The notes under the pieces are model-generated. The model did not search any database and had not been told where the DNA came from. It saw only the letters and a list, made by a program, of their open reading frames with translations. A DNA stretch of 64,000 bases from Prolixibacteraceae bacterium (GTDB lineage: Bacteria > Bacteroidota > Bacteroidia > Bacteroidales > Prolixibacteraceae). Shown piece by piece: positions 7,914 to 16,815 of the stretch (the first letter of the stretch is position 1; each line of letters begins with the position of its first letter). Both the position numbers and the translations under genes were made by a program. Location of the stretch: positions 109,772 through 173,771 of the forward strand of contig JAUWAB010000002.1 of the NCBI GenBank assembly GCA_030602265.1, written 5' to 3'.

Positions 7914-10699
7914 TAACCCAGGTTCTTGCCTTTTTCCAGGGCTGGGATACCATACTGCATCCAGGCCGGCATCGGTTCTCCTTTAAGGTAGTGGTTGAAA
8001 AACTGGAACATCCTTTTGTCCAGGTCCATCCGGTTAGCCCAGCTTTCACCCTTCAGATTGTGCGGTTCGTTATTGTAATTCAGTAACCAGACCGGTTTGT
8101 CGAGGCGCCTGAGTGCCACGAACATTTCTATGCCCTGATACCACGGCACCGCGCCGTCGTTATCGTTGTGCATCATCAGCAATGGGGTCTCAATCCGCGT
8201 TGCAAAGAAAAGTGGCGAGTTCTCGATGTACTGAATGGGTTTCTCCCAAAGGGTACCGCCGATCCTGCTCTGGGTCTGTTCGTACTGGAACATTCTGCTC
8301 ATTCCGCTTTCCCATCGGATGCCTCCATAAGCGCTGGTCATGTTGCTGACCGGAGCTCCGGCCATGGCTGCCGCAAACATGTTCGTCCGTGTGATCAGCC
8401 ACGCGGTCTGGTATCCCCCCCAACTCTGCCCCTGAAGGCCGATGCGGTCCTTGTCAACAAACGGGTGCACGGAAATCAAATGATGTACTCCGGAGACTAT
8501 GGCATCATACGCACTTTGCCCCGGATAACCTGTCGTATATGTGATATCGGGTACAAAAACCAGGTAGCCATTGCTGGCGTACATGGTCCTGTTGATGGTA
8601 CTCCGGCTCGGTGAAGGCATAAAGTAGCGGTAGAGCCCGTCGGATAACAGCTCGTAGAAATAAACCACCATTGGATATTTCTTTGACGGGTCAAAATTCT
8701 CCGGTTTGTAGAGCAAACCTTTAAGCCTCTCTCCGGTAAACGAATTCCATTCGGTTAGTTCCACCGATGCCCAGTTGTATTCTGTCTGCTGCGGGTTGGC
8801 ATGACTAATCCTCTGCTGGTGACCAAAATTAAGGTCGCTGACCCACAGATCCGGGAAGGTGGCAACATCTTCCATGCTCCACAAATATTTGTCGGCCTTT
8901 TCAGCTTTTTTCCTGAAATTGTAATATACAGGCCCCATTGCAAGTCTAACAGGCTCTTTTATTACCGAAAAATCAGCGGTGTAAAAGCCCGATTCCATGG
9001 TGTTTTCATTGAATGCGGACATTAGATTGCCTGCTCCCGTCGGAATATATTCTTCTTCGGGATCGGTTTTAATATACCTTAACCTGATGTTATTCCTCCT
9101 GCCGAAAGCCTGGGTTACCGAAACCGGTACGCGCTCTCCCGCCAGATCGAGGCGCCAGATGTCGTAGCGGTCGTATATGTACACAAAGCGGTCGCCGGGT
9201 GCCCAGCCGGCAATTCCATAGGGTGAAGGATTGGCCGGAGTGTCATCGGTTTCATTGTAAAATTTTACCGGCAGTACTTTTGTCAGGGATATGTCCTCCA
9301 TAGCTCCGATATCGGTTGAACGGGCATAGTAACTGCTGTCTGCCGGGTCATACCATACCAGATATTTTCCTCCGGGCGATAACTGTACATAACTTTTCCC
9401 GGTAACTATCCTTCTTTTAATACCTGAGCGAAGGTCAACCAGGTAGGCATCCCTTTGGTTGCCGCCTGTCCAGCTGGCCTCCCTTTCATAAGGGGTATTG
9501 TCGAAACCTAATGCCTGTTCCCCGTTTCCTTTGTTTACGGTTATGATGTCCCTGACCTGAATATCGGCCAACTGGATGAATCTTCTCAGATTAGTGTGAT
9601 AAACCGCAAGCCAGGTTCTTTTTTTGTCACGGTCCATCTGGACTTTCTGCTGGGTCTGAAGTCTGGTATCCTGCCAGTGCCATATATCGACCATAGGCTT
9701 TTCCTCCGGAAGAAGGGTGTCTTTGGGTTCGGCCTGTGGTGTAGGGGCTGTGCCAAAATAGAGTTTGGTCCCATCCTGCGAAAACCTTATGTTGCCGTTT
9801 TCCGACGGTGACCAGCCTACCGGTAGTCCTGATGTGTAAGCATCGGCCACGGTTTCGGGAGCAGGATCAGCAAGCGTGCCGAATAAAAGCCCGTAAACCT
9901 TGGTTTCGGCTGTATCTTTTGAATGCAGGAAAGCGAATTTCTGGCCTGTTTCATCCATGACCGGGTTTTTTACCCAGCCCTGGCCTGAAAATTTCGAGGT
10001 TACCGACCTGTCGGCAGTATTAAACAATTTTACCTCTGACCAGGTACCGGTGGAGTCTTTGCTTTCCTGAGAAAAAATCAGCACTCCCGATTTCAATGCA
10101 AACCTGTAGGCGTTTACTCTCCTGAATACCAGAGTATCCCTTGTGGAAATCTGAAGCAGGACCAGGTCATCACCCGCTGGTTTTTTACCATTGTTCTTTT
10201 TTGCGGTAGCACTGGTATCCCTGACTTCTTCGGGCTTAACAAGGAATGCCACCCAGCCTGTAGTAACTTCAGGCATGGAATAGGATTTCACCGACGGAAA
10301 TTTCTGGATGCTTCTGTCTGAGAACCTGTAAATCCCGATACTGTCGGAGGGCATTTCCTCTTTCTTGACTTTTTTACGTTTTGCCGTTAATACCGAATCC
10401 TGTGGAGGCTGAATATGGTATACCAGAAAACTGCCCGACTGGTCGAAAGAAGCCTTCGTTCCCCTGGCCAGGGTATCCGCACCGCTAAGCCGCAGTTCCC
10501 TGACCAGCAGCATGCCGTCTCCCTGCTGGGGATTCAGTTCAAAAGCGACTTTTTTCCCGTCGGAAGAAATGGTTTCACCTGCAATGGTACTCCAGAACCG
10601 GTAATCGTCTGCCGCTATGGATTTTTTGGGATTTTCACGTGCATTCAGTGCAACACAGCTTGCCGCAACCAGAAAAGTAAGTATTGTTTTTAAGTACAT
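7910..10699 (-). CDS. S9 family prolyl oligopeptidase-type peptidase, secreted
   Basis: 929 aa with an N-terminal signal peptide of about 20 residues. Residues about 30-640 contain repeated WD-like or beta-propeller strands (GWVAFLVK, GWAPGDRFVYIYDRYDIWRLDL). The C-terminal alpha/beta-hydrolase domain carries the nucleophile elbow GQSWGGY near residue 759, the Asp loop HNDNDGAVPW near 860 and the His in EPHNLKG near 892, so the triad is complete. These exported peptidases cut short peptides, often after Pro or by dipeptidyl release, and feed peptide uptake in Bacteroidota. The gene is not in an obvious operon. Confidence 0.88.
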   Translation of the reverse strand: MYLKTILTFLVAASCVALNARENPKKSIAADDYRFWSTIAGETISSDGKKVAFELNPQQGDGMLLVRELRLSGADTLARGTKASFDQSGSFLVYHIQPPQDSVLTAKRKKVKKEEMPSDSIGIYRFSDRSIQKFPSVKSYSMPEVTTGWVAFLVKPEEVRDTSATAKKNNGKKPAGDDLVLLQISTRDTLVFRRVNAYRFALKSGVLIFSQESKDSTGTWSEVKLFNTADRSVTSKFSGQGWVKNPVMDETGQKFAFLHSKDTAETKVYGLLFGTLADPAPETVADAYTSGLPVGWSPSENGNIRFSQDGTKLYFGTAPTPQAEPKDTLLPEEKPMVDIWHWQDTRLQTQQKVQMDRDKKRTWLAVYHTNLRRFIQLADIQVRDIITVNKGNGEQALGFDNTPYEREASWTGGNQRDAYLVDLRSGIKRRIVTGKSYVQLSPGGKYLVWYDPADSSYYARSTDIGAMEDISLTKVLPVKFYNETDDTPANPSPYGIAGWAPGDRFVYIYDRYDIWRLDLAGERVPVSVTQAFGRRNNIRLRYIKTDPEEEYIPTGAGNLMSAFNENTMESGFYTADFSVIKEPVRLAMGPVYYNFRKKAEKADKYLWSMEDVATFPDLWVSDLNFGHQQRISHANPQQTEYNWASVELTEWNSFTGERLKGLLYKPENFDPSKKYPMVVYFYELLSDGLYRYFMPSPSRSTINRTMYASNGYLVFVPDITYTTGYPGQSAYDAIVSGVHHLISVHPFVDKDRIGLQGQSWGGYQTAWLITRTNMFAAAMAGAPVSNMTSAYGGIRWESGMSRMFQYEQTQSRIGGTLWEKPIQYIENSPLFFATRIETPLLMMHNDNDGAVPWYQGIEMFVALRRLDKPVWLLNYNNEPHNLKGESWANRMDLDKRMFQFFNHYLKGEPMPAWMQYGIPALEKGKNLGY

Positions 10700-10806
10700 A
10701 GTCCGAAAATAGTAACAGTATAATGCAAAACTAACCCAAAATCCGGTTTTTTTCTGAAATCACCGGTAAATGTTCTATTTTTGGAGCAGTACGCTTAAAA
10801 AAAAGT

Positions 10807-11805
10807 ATGAAGATTATAGTAGTGGGTTTTGGGTTCATGGGAATGACCCATACCATCAATATCCTGAAAAATCCCTTATTGGAACTGGTTGGCATTGTAG
10901 ACAAATATCCGGAGAAAATAATGCAGAAACTTTCGGAGGAAACCGGCAATTTTTCAACCGGAAGTATTGATGTCGATATCATGAAGAACATCAGGATATA
11001 TACCAGTCTGGAAGAGTGTCTGGCAACAGAGCATCCTGATGCCTGCGTGATTGCCGTTCATACAGACCTGCACTACAAACTTGCCCGTACTGCACTCGAA
11101 GCTGGTGTGGCGGTATTTCTGGAAAAACCGTTTACGCTTGATCCGGAAGAAGGCAAGGATCTGATCCGGCTGGCAGATCAGCAGGGTCTCGTACTGATGA
11201 TCGGACATGTGGTCAGGTTTATGCCGGCGTACCAGACGCTGCGCGAATGGATTGGTGACAAGCGGTTTGGTGAGCTGAAGTTTCTCTCACTCTCCCGTTT
11301 CTCCGGCGTACCTGCGTGGGGAGAATGGAAGGATAAAAGGAAGTCATTCGGTTCCTCGGGTGGAGCCTTCTTTGACCTGCTGATCCATGATATAGATTAT
11401 GCCCAGTGGGTGCTGGGGCTCCCAGATAAGATCGTTGCTTCTGCAATTCCCGGCCAGCTCAGCCTTTATGATTATGTCAATGCAGGCTGGGTATATGAAT
11501 CCGGACTACAGGTTAAAATCGAAGGGGGCAACATCTTTCATACGCAGTTTCCTTTCAGGGCTGAATTTGTGGCAAGGTTCGAACAGGCAACGGTTTCCCT
11601 GCTCGTAAATGATTCAGGGAATATCAGGATATCGCGGGATGAGGAAACGGCATTATTCCCCTCTGGTGATGCCAATCTTGGATTTTCCGGAGAACTTGAT
11701 TATTTCGTTACCTGTGTAAGTGAAGGCAGACGGCCTGACATATGCACTCCCGAATCTGCCTTGCAAACCATTGAATTATGTTACCGGCATATCAATCAGG
11801 ATTGA
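10807..11805 (+). CDS. Gfo/Idh/MocA family NAD(P)-dependent oxidoreductase, cytosolic
   Basis: 332 aa. The start MKIIVVGFGFMGMTH is a dinucleotide-binding GxGxxG motif; a second strand ends in the acidic residue that grips ribose (GIVDKYPEK). VFLEKPF near residue 106 is the EKP motif that contains the family's catalytic Lys. The C-terminal domain is of the GFO_IDH_MocA_C type. Unlike the two relatives at 54.8-62.8 kb, it has no signal peptide. The substrate is unknown. A -7-like TATTTTTG lies at 10776-10783, giving a leader of about 20 bases. Confidence 0.88.
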   Translation: MKIIVVGFGFMGMTHTINILKNPLLELVGIVDKYPEKIMQKLSEETGNFSTGSIDVDIMKNIRIYTSLEECLATEHPDACVIAVHTDLHYKLARTALEAGVAVFLEKPFTLDPEEGKDLIRLADQQGLVLMIGHVVRFMPAYQTLREWIGDKRFGELKFLSLSRFSGVPAWGEWKDKRKSFGSSGGAFFDLLIHDIDYAQWVLGLPDKIVASAIPGQLSLYDYVNAGWVYESGLQVKIEGGNIFHTQFPFRAEFVARFEQATVSLLVNDSGNIRISRDEETALFPSGDANLGFSGELDYFVTCVSEGRRPDICTPESALQTIELCYRHINQD

Positions 11806-11957
11806 TTTTCATACTGGCACGAATATTGAAAAAGCATTCTCAATATTTGCTTCCGGGAGACAGCGGACTGATCAACCGGTTATCTTCAGGGAGTGTGAAA
11901 ACAGACTAAAAGAAGGATTTATCCGTTCTTACTTTTATCAATCAAAAATGTAAAGTC

Positions 11958-12545
11958 ATGAAGAGATTATTGTTCATCACCGTTATATCCCTGTTATCCC
12001 TTGCTGCAGCAGCACAGGCTACTTTCGACCTCGGGATCAAGGGAGGACTGACCCGTCAGGATTTTACCATCTCAAGGGAAGCCTATACGGCCGATCAGAT
12101 TTTGAGTTACCACGCGGGGGCATTCGGCAGGGTTGGATTCGGCAGGATATTTATTCAGCCGGAGGCCTATTTCAATTCCCGGGGAGGTGAGATATTTCAG
12201 GGTGACGTAAACCCTGTGAATGTTACCACCAAATTTGACTTTTCAACGGTAGATGTACCGGTTTTAGCCGGACTGAAGCTGTTCAAGAGTGATTTTGTCA
12301 ACATCAGGGCGATGGGCGGGCCGTTGTTCAGCTTTGTAACCAGCCGCGATGTAGATGGCCCAAAATTCGGAACCGACAGTTTCCGGGACAATTTCTTTGG
12401 ATGGCAGTACGGAGTCGGCGTGGATCTCTGGTTTATCACTCTTGATGCCCGGTTTGAAAACAGCCGGAACAGCGTAATCCAGACCAGCGATTTCAACGCC
12501 CGGACCAATACATTCCTGTTGTCTGCCGGGATCAAACTGTTCTGA
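11958..12545 (+). CDS. PorT-like outer membrane beta-barrel protein
   Basis: 195 aa. The signal peptide (residues about 1-21) ends AAAQA. The mature part is short amphipathic strands rich in alternating hydrophobic residues, with GIKGG near the start and a final strand TFLLSAGIKLF ending in Phe, as expected for BAM-assembled barrels; probably eight strands. This matches the outer-membrane beta-barrel (PF13568) proteins that are abundant in Bacteroidota, whose roles are mostly unknown. It ends 7 bases from the convergent nspC gene. Confidence 0.8.
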   Translation: MKRLLFITVISLLSLAAAAQATFDLGIKGGLTRQDFTISREAYTADQILSYHAGAFGRVGFGRIFIQPEAYFNSRGGEIFQGDVNPVNVTTKFDFSTVDVPVLAGLKLFKSDFVNIRAMGGPLFSFVTSRDVDGPKFGTDSFRDNFFGWQYGVGVDLWFITLDARFENSRNSVIQTSDFNARTNTFLLSAGIKLF

Positions 12546-12552
12546 GAAACCG

Positions 12553-13695
12553 CTATGAAAGTTTGCTTTTGTATTCGGAGTAACCGAAGCTTCTGACCAG
12601 TTCAAAATTCCCGTCCTGCCGCAATATACCTATTGAAGGGTGTCCCACTCCGTTGAAGAAGTTGGTTTTAACCATGGTATAATGGATCATGTCCTGAAAG
12701 ACGATCCGGTCGCCAGGTTTCAATTCTTCGTCGAATGACCAGAACCCGACAAAATCGCCACTCAGACAGGAATTTCCCCCCATCCGGTATGTAGGTTTTC
12801 CGGAGACTGGGTCAAAATAGGCACCTTCGATGCGGGGTTTATAGGGCATTTCAAGGCAATCGGGCATATGGGCTGCAAAGGAAACATCCAGCATAGCGGT
12901 TTTAATGCCTTTGTTTTCCACCACATCGAGGACCGTAGATACCAGTACGCCGGTATCCCAGGCAAATGCCGAGCCTGGTTCAAGGATAACGTGACGCTGA
13001 TATTTTTCCCTGAATCTTTTCAGGAGGGTAATCAGTTTGTCCACATCATATCCCTGCCGGGTCATCAGGTGCCCTCCGCCCATATTGATCCACTTAACCT
13101 GGGGGATGTATTTTCCAAAGTGGGTTTCGAAAGCTTCCAGCGTTTTTTCAAGGTCGTCGGCGCCTGATTCGCACAGGGTGTGAAAATGGAGCCCTTCAAT
13201 TTCCGGAGGAAGAACATCGGGTAGCTGTGATGCCAGGATGCCTAAACGTGATCCGGGGGCACAGGCATTGTAAATCAGTGGTTCGACTTCCGAGAATTCA
13301 GGATTGACCCTGATTCCCACCGAGACCTTGCGGGGAAATTCCCTGATCTCCTGAATATGCCGGTTAAACTGAGCCATCGAATTAAACACCAGATGGCTGC
13401 TGTATCCCAATATCTCATTGAATTCCGGTGGATTATATGCCGGAGCGTAGGTGTGTGCGGGTGCTTTCATCTCTTCGAAACAAAGCCTGGCTTCGTTCAG
13501 TGAGCTGGCAGACGCACCGGATACATATTCACGGAGAATGGGGAATACACTCCACATGGAAAATCCCTTGAAGGCAGGAATTATCTCCACCCCGGCTTCA
13601 TTCTTTACCCTGGAGATCAGTTCGAGGTTCCTGCGGAGCAGGGGTTCCTCGATTACAAAGCAGGGTGAAGGGACCGCCTGAAATCTGGAAGGCAT
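12553..13695 (-). CDS. nspC: Carboxynorspermidine decarboxylase
   Basis: 380 aa from the ATG at 13695, one base beyond the dapA stop. An in-frame upstream ATG at 13722 would overlap dapA and adds nine residues that do not look like the family. It is a fold III PLP enzyme: IPSP-like start (AVPSPCFVIEE), PLP Lys in IIPAFKGFSMW near residue 41, HFHTLCESG, the Gly loop INMGGGHLM, the phosphate site LEPGSAF, and the C-terminal NSCLSGD with the active-site Cys. It decarboxylates carboxynorspermidine or carboxyspermidine in the alternative spermidine pathway from aspartate semialdehyde. Following dapA, which uses the same semialdehyde, it puts two uses of that compound in one operon. Confidence 0.92.
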   Translation of the reverse strand: MPSRFQAVPSPCFVIEEPLLRRNLELISRVKNEAGVEIIPAFKGFSMWSVFPILREYVSGASASSLNEARLCFEEMKAPAHTYAPAYNPPEFNEILGYSSHLVFNSMAQFNRHIQEIREFPRKVSVGIRVNPEFSEVEPLIYNACAPGSRLGILASQLPDVLPPEIEGLHFHTLCESGADDLEKTLEAFETHFGKYIPQVKWINMGGGHLMTRQGYDVDKLITLLKRFREKYQRHVILEPGSAFAWDTGVLVSTVLDVVENKGIKTAMLDVSFAAHMPDCLEMPYKPRIEGAYFDPVSGKPTYRMGGNSCLSGDFVGFWSFDEELKPGDRIVFQDMIHYTMVKTNFFNGVGHPSIGILRQDGNFELVRSFGYSEYKSKLS

Positions 13696-13696
13696 A

Positions 13697-14578
13697 TCAG
13701 GAAAGTTTTTGCAGTTCTTCAATAATCATTCTTTGGGTAAGGTCATTGGCAGGCACCAAAGGCAACCTGAGTACGTTCTCGATTACGCCGAAATGGTGGA
13801 GCATGGTCTTAACGCCCGCCGGGTTACCGTCCTGGAACTGAAGCCTGAACAGTTCGATCAGTTCGTAGTGCACCTTCCTGGCTTCAGCAAAATCGCCTTT
13901 AAGCCCATGATGGATCAGCGCGCTGAGTTTTGCCGGCAGGGCATTGGCGATCACGGAAATGATCCCCTCGCCGCCGATCGACATGATGGTAATGGCCAAA
14001 ACATCATCTCCGGAAATTACTTTGAAATGGGGCGGTGTATATTTGGCGATCCGGGTGATCTGGGAATGCGTCCCGGAGGCTTCTTTTACAGCTACAATCT
14101 TGTCGGAGGCTTCCGCCAGCCGGATAACCGTTTCGGCTTCCATGTTGATACCGGTGCGGGTCGGGACATTATATAAGATGATGGGCACCGGTGTATGCGC
14201 GGCCAGCTCCATATAATGTCTGTAAAGCCCTTCCTGATTGGGTTTATTGTAATAAGGGGTAACAATCAGGAATCCGCTGACCCCGGTGCTGTCGAACGAT
14301 TCCATTTTTTTGATCATGGCACGGGTATCGTTGCCGCCCATTCCAACCACAACCGGAATTCTTCCGGCAGCCCTTTGCTTTATGTAAGCAACCACTTCGG
14401 TCTTTTCCTCTTCAGAAAGCGTGGAGGTCTCAGCGGTAGTGCCAAGGGCAACCAGGAAATCCATGCCACCTGAAATCTGGTTGTCGACCAGTCTGCCCAA
14501 TGCATCGAAATCGACATCAAAATTCTTCTTGAAAGGGGTGATAAGCGCCACTCCGGCACCGGTAAAATCAAAACTCAT
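13697..14578 (-). CDS. dapA: 4-hydroxy-tetrahydrodipicolinate synthase
   Basis: 293 aa, the usual DapA length. It has GTTAETSTLS near residue 45 (pyruvate-binding), YNVPTRTG with the catalytic Tyr, and AVKEASG with the Schiff-base Lys near 163. It condenses pyruvate with aspartate semialdehyde in the cytosol, the first step committed to diaminopimelate and lysine. The start overlaps the stop of the upstream DUF6913 gene by 4 bases (ATGA), and nspC follows after one base, so the three genes are translationally coupled. Confidence 0.95.
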   Translation of the reverse strand: MSFDFTGAGVALITPFKKNFDVDFDALGRLVDNQISGGMDFLVALGTTAETSTLSEEEKTEVVAYIKQRAAGRIPVVVGMGGNDTRAMIKKMESFDSTGVSGFLIVTPYYNKPNQEGLYRHYMELAAHTPVPIILYNVPTRTGINMEAETVIRLAEASDKIVAVKEASGTHSQITRIAKYTPPHFKVISGDDVLAITIMSIGGEGIISVIANALPAKLSALIHHGLKGDFAEARKVHYELIELFRLQFQDGNPAGVKTMLHHFGVIENVLRLPLVPANDLTQRMIIEELQKLS

Positions 14579-15087
14579 AGATTCGTGTTTTTATTAAGCT
14601 GTTTCAGATAAAATATTTGTTGTTCTGCAAGATACAGTGCGTCGGGCTTTTTAGATACATCTACCGATATATCCAGGAAACCCAGTTTGTCGCGGTCCCA
14701 TCCGATTTTGAGCGATGCAGCTGAAAGTGCCGTGATCACCTCAAAGGCAAAATTCGGGACTACGGAAATGTTCAGAAGGATGTCGAAATCGGCACTTATG
14801 AACGTATCAATATTCCCGCCCTGCGGAAACCCAAGCCAGTTGAGGTCTTTTGACGAGAACCTGCTGCTGTCCTGGTTAGCCTTGTCGTTGGTGAAACAGA
14901 GATTTCTAACGATCACCTTATGTTCCCGGAATATCTCCTGAAGATAAGTAAAGGCCTTTCCATCCTCTTCACACCACAATACCCCCACCTTCTGAATAGT
15001 ATCCAGAGTGCAGAGCCGGACCGTTCGTTTTACAGCTGATGAACGGTTCCGGAGCAGATTATGCCGGTATCTGTTAAGTAAATTCAT
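14575..15087 (-). CDS. DUF6913 family protein, first gene of the dapA-nspC operon
   Basis: 170 aa, cytosolic, no signal peptide. It starts with a basic segment (NRYRHNLLRNRSSAVKR). A central region contains GVLWCEEDGKAFTYLQEIF, NWLGFPQGG and FDILLNIS, and an end segment contains LKIGWDRDKLGFLDISVDV. I recognise this as the Bacteroidota-specific DUF6913 type that commonly sits upstream of dapA; its function is unknown. The ATGA overlap with dapA points to a shared role or at least shared expression. Confidence 0.65.
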   Translation of the reverse strand: MNLLNRYRHNLLRNRSSAVKRTVRLCTLDTIQKVGVLWCEEDGKAFTYLQEIFREHKVIVRNLCFTNDKANQDSSRFSSKDLNWLGFPQGGNIDTFISADFDILLNISVVPNFAFEVITALSAASLKIGWDRDKLGFLDISVDVSKKPDALYLAEQQIFYLKQLNKNTNL

Positions 15088-15252
15088 CTGAGAGCAAAAA
15101 TAATAAAAGAATCATTCATACTGACTTCAGGAAAACCGGAGGTCGCGCTTAAGTGATTTGTTGCTGATTTGTTTACAAAGAAACAGGCAGGCATGATCCT
15201 GATTTTGTAATCCGGTGATTAATTATCTACTTTGTGGTCTGAAATCATCCGG

Positions 15253-16584
15253 ATGAAAGATTTTACCTCGGGGAATGTTACCCGGCAGATTTTGATTTTC
15301 AGCTGGCCAATGGTGTTGGGAAGTCTTGTGCAAAACCTGTACAACGTAGTAGACAGTGTTATTGTCGGCCGGTTTTTGGGGAAAGAAGCCCTGGCAGCTG
15401 TTGGCGCCTCCTTCCCGGTTATTTTTACGCTGGTTTCTCTGGTGATCGGGATCGGTAGTGGTGCATCGACGGTAGTTTCGCAGTATTTTGGGGCGAAAGA
15501 CATGAAGAGCGTTGCAAAAACCATCGACACCATATTTATATTTTTCTTTTTTGCGTCGCTGATCGTATCTGTTACAGGGATAACCTTTTCCGGAGGAATA
15601 TTCAGGCTGATGGGATTGCCCGATGAATTGATCCCTGGTGCAAAATCCTATATGAACGTATATTTGGGCGGCATGTTCCTGTTGTTCGGGGTGAATGGAA
15701 TCGGGTCGGTTCTCAGGGGCATCGGAGATTCCAGGACTCCCCTGGTGATCATAACCGCCGCTGCAGTCCTGAACACCCTACTGGATCTCCTTTTTGTGCT
15801 GGTCTTTGGATGGGGGATTGCTGCCGTTGCCTGGGCGACCATCATTTCTCACGGTATTGCCTTTATTGGAACAGTTGCCTACCTCAACCTGAAGCACCCG
15901 ATCATACGGTTTTCCATACTCCGGATCCGGTTTACCCCTGAAATCTTCAGGGCTTGTGTGAGGATCGGACTGCCTACCGGATTTCAGCAGTCGTTCGTTT
16001 CGTTGGGTATGTTAGCCGTGATGGGCATTGTCAGTTCGTTCGGTACCAGTGCAGTAGCTGCCTACACTGCCGCCCTCAGGATAGATTCTTTTGCCAAGAT
16101 GCCTTCGTTTGCGTTTTCTTCGGCTCTGTCGGCGTTTACGGGCCAGAATATCGGTGCCCGTAACCAGTTGAGGGTGAAAGCAGGAATGCGGTCGACACTA
16201 ATTATTTCGGCAGGCTACAGTATCTTCATTACGGTCCTTATTATTTTAGCCGGTAAATGGATGATGCGATTGTTTACGACAGATCCTGAGGTGATCCGGT
16301 TAGGACAGGAGTATCTGGTAATTGTTACCGTGTTCTACATAGTTTTTGCAGTGATGTTTGCTTATACCGGACTTTTAAGGGGTGCTGGAGCCACCATGGT
16401 GCCGATGATCATTACCCTGCTTACCCTTTGGATCATCAGGGTGCCATTGTCGCTGATGCTCTCTTCAGAAATTGGCCTTCAGGGGGTATGGTGGGCACTG
16501 CCGGTATCATGGGTAATCGGACTTGTGGCAACCTGGCTGTATTATCGGTCGGGAAGGTGGCGGAACAAGGGAGTAATGCCTTAA
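15253..16584 (+). CDS. MATE family efflux transporter
   Basis: 443 aa from the ATG at 15253. A TTG 21 bases upstream would add seven residues, but MKDFTSGNVTRQILIFSWPM is the normal family start. Twelve membrane helices are evident in two related halves, with LVQNLYNVVDSVIVGRFLG in helix 1-2 and FQQSFVSLGMLAVM at the start of the second half. MATE pumps expel cationic drugs or metabolites in exchange for Na+ or H+; the substrate cannot be read here. It is divergent from the DUF6913-dapA-nspC operon. Confidence 0.88.
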   Translation: MKDFTSGNVTRQILIFSWPMVLGSLVQNLYNVVDSVIVGRFLGKEALAAVGASFPVIFTLVSLVIGIGSGASTVVSQYFGAKDMKSVAKTIDTIFIFFFFASLIVSVTGITFSGGIFRLMGLPDELIPGAKSYMNVYLGGMFLLFGVNGIGSVLRGIGDSRTPLVIITAAAVLNTLLDLLFVLVFGWGIAAVAWATIISHGIAFIGTVAYLNLKHPIIRFSILRIRFTPEIFRACVRIGLPTGFQQSFVSLGMLAVMGIVSSFGTSAVAAYTAALRIDSFAKMPSFAFSSALSAFTGQNIGARNQLRVKAGMRSTLIISAGYSIFITVLIILAGKWMMRLFTTDPEVIRLGQEYLVIVTVFYIVFAVMFAYTGLLRGAGATMVPMIITLLTLWIIRVPLSLMLSSEIGLQGVWWALPVSWVIGLVATWLYYRSGRWRNKGVMP

Positions 16585-16702
16585 TTAGAAAGGATATACA
16601 GGTCTTTTGGTGTTTATATTTGGCCATTTTAACCTGGTACTAATATAGAATTATGATTCTTTATTAAATGATTTATCATTTTTGTTAAAAAAAAGCTCTG
16701 AA

Positions 16703-16757
16703 TTTTCTGGATTCACTCAAAAATCTATCTTTGCTTGACGGAAATCTTTTTTTCCGT
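16703..16757 (+). promoter_or_regulatory. Promoter and leader stem of the membrane pyrophosphatase gene
   Basis: TATCTTTG (16726-16733) fits the Bacteroidota -7 box. A weak TTTT (16703-16706) sits 19 bases upstream in the -33 position. Transcription would start near 16740, within or next to an inverted repeat ACGGAAA (16738-16744) / TTTCCGT (16751-16757) at the head of a leader of about 75 bases. Confidence 0.45.
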
Positions 16758-16815
16758 TAGAGAAAATTAAATCAAAATCAATCTTATTTATTAACGTAAC
16801 GCCAAGTTACATTTA

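Noticed and set aside
11720..11953. 77-codon ORF overlapping the end of the oxidoreductase gene at 10807
   Set aside because: Most of it lies within the real gene in another frame; the remainder is unremarkable intergenic sequence.
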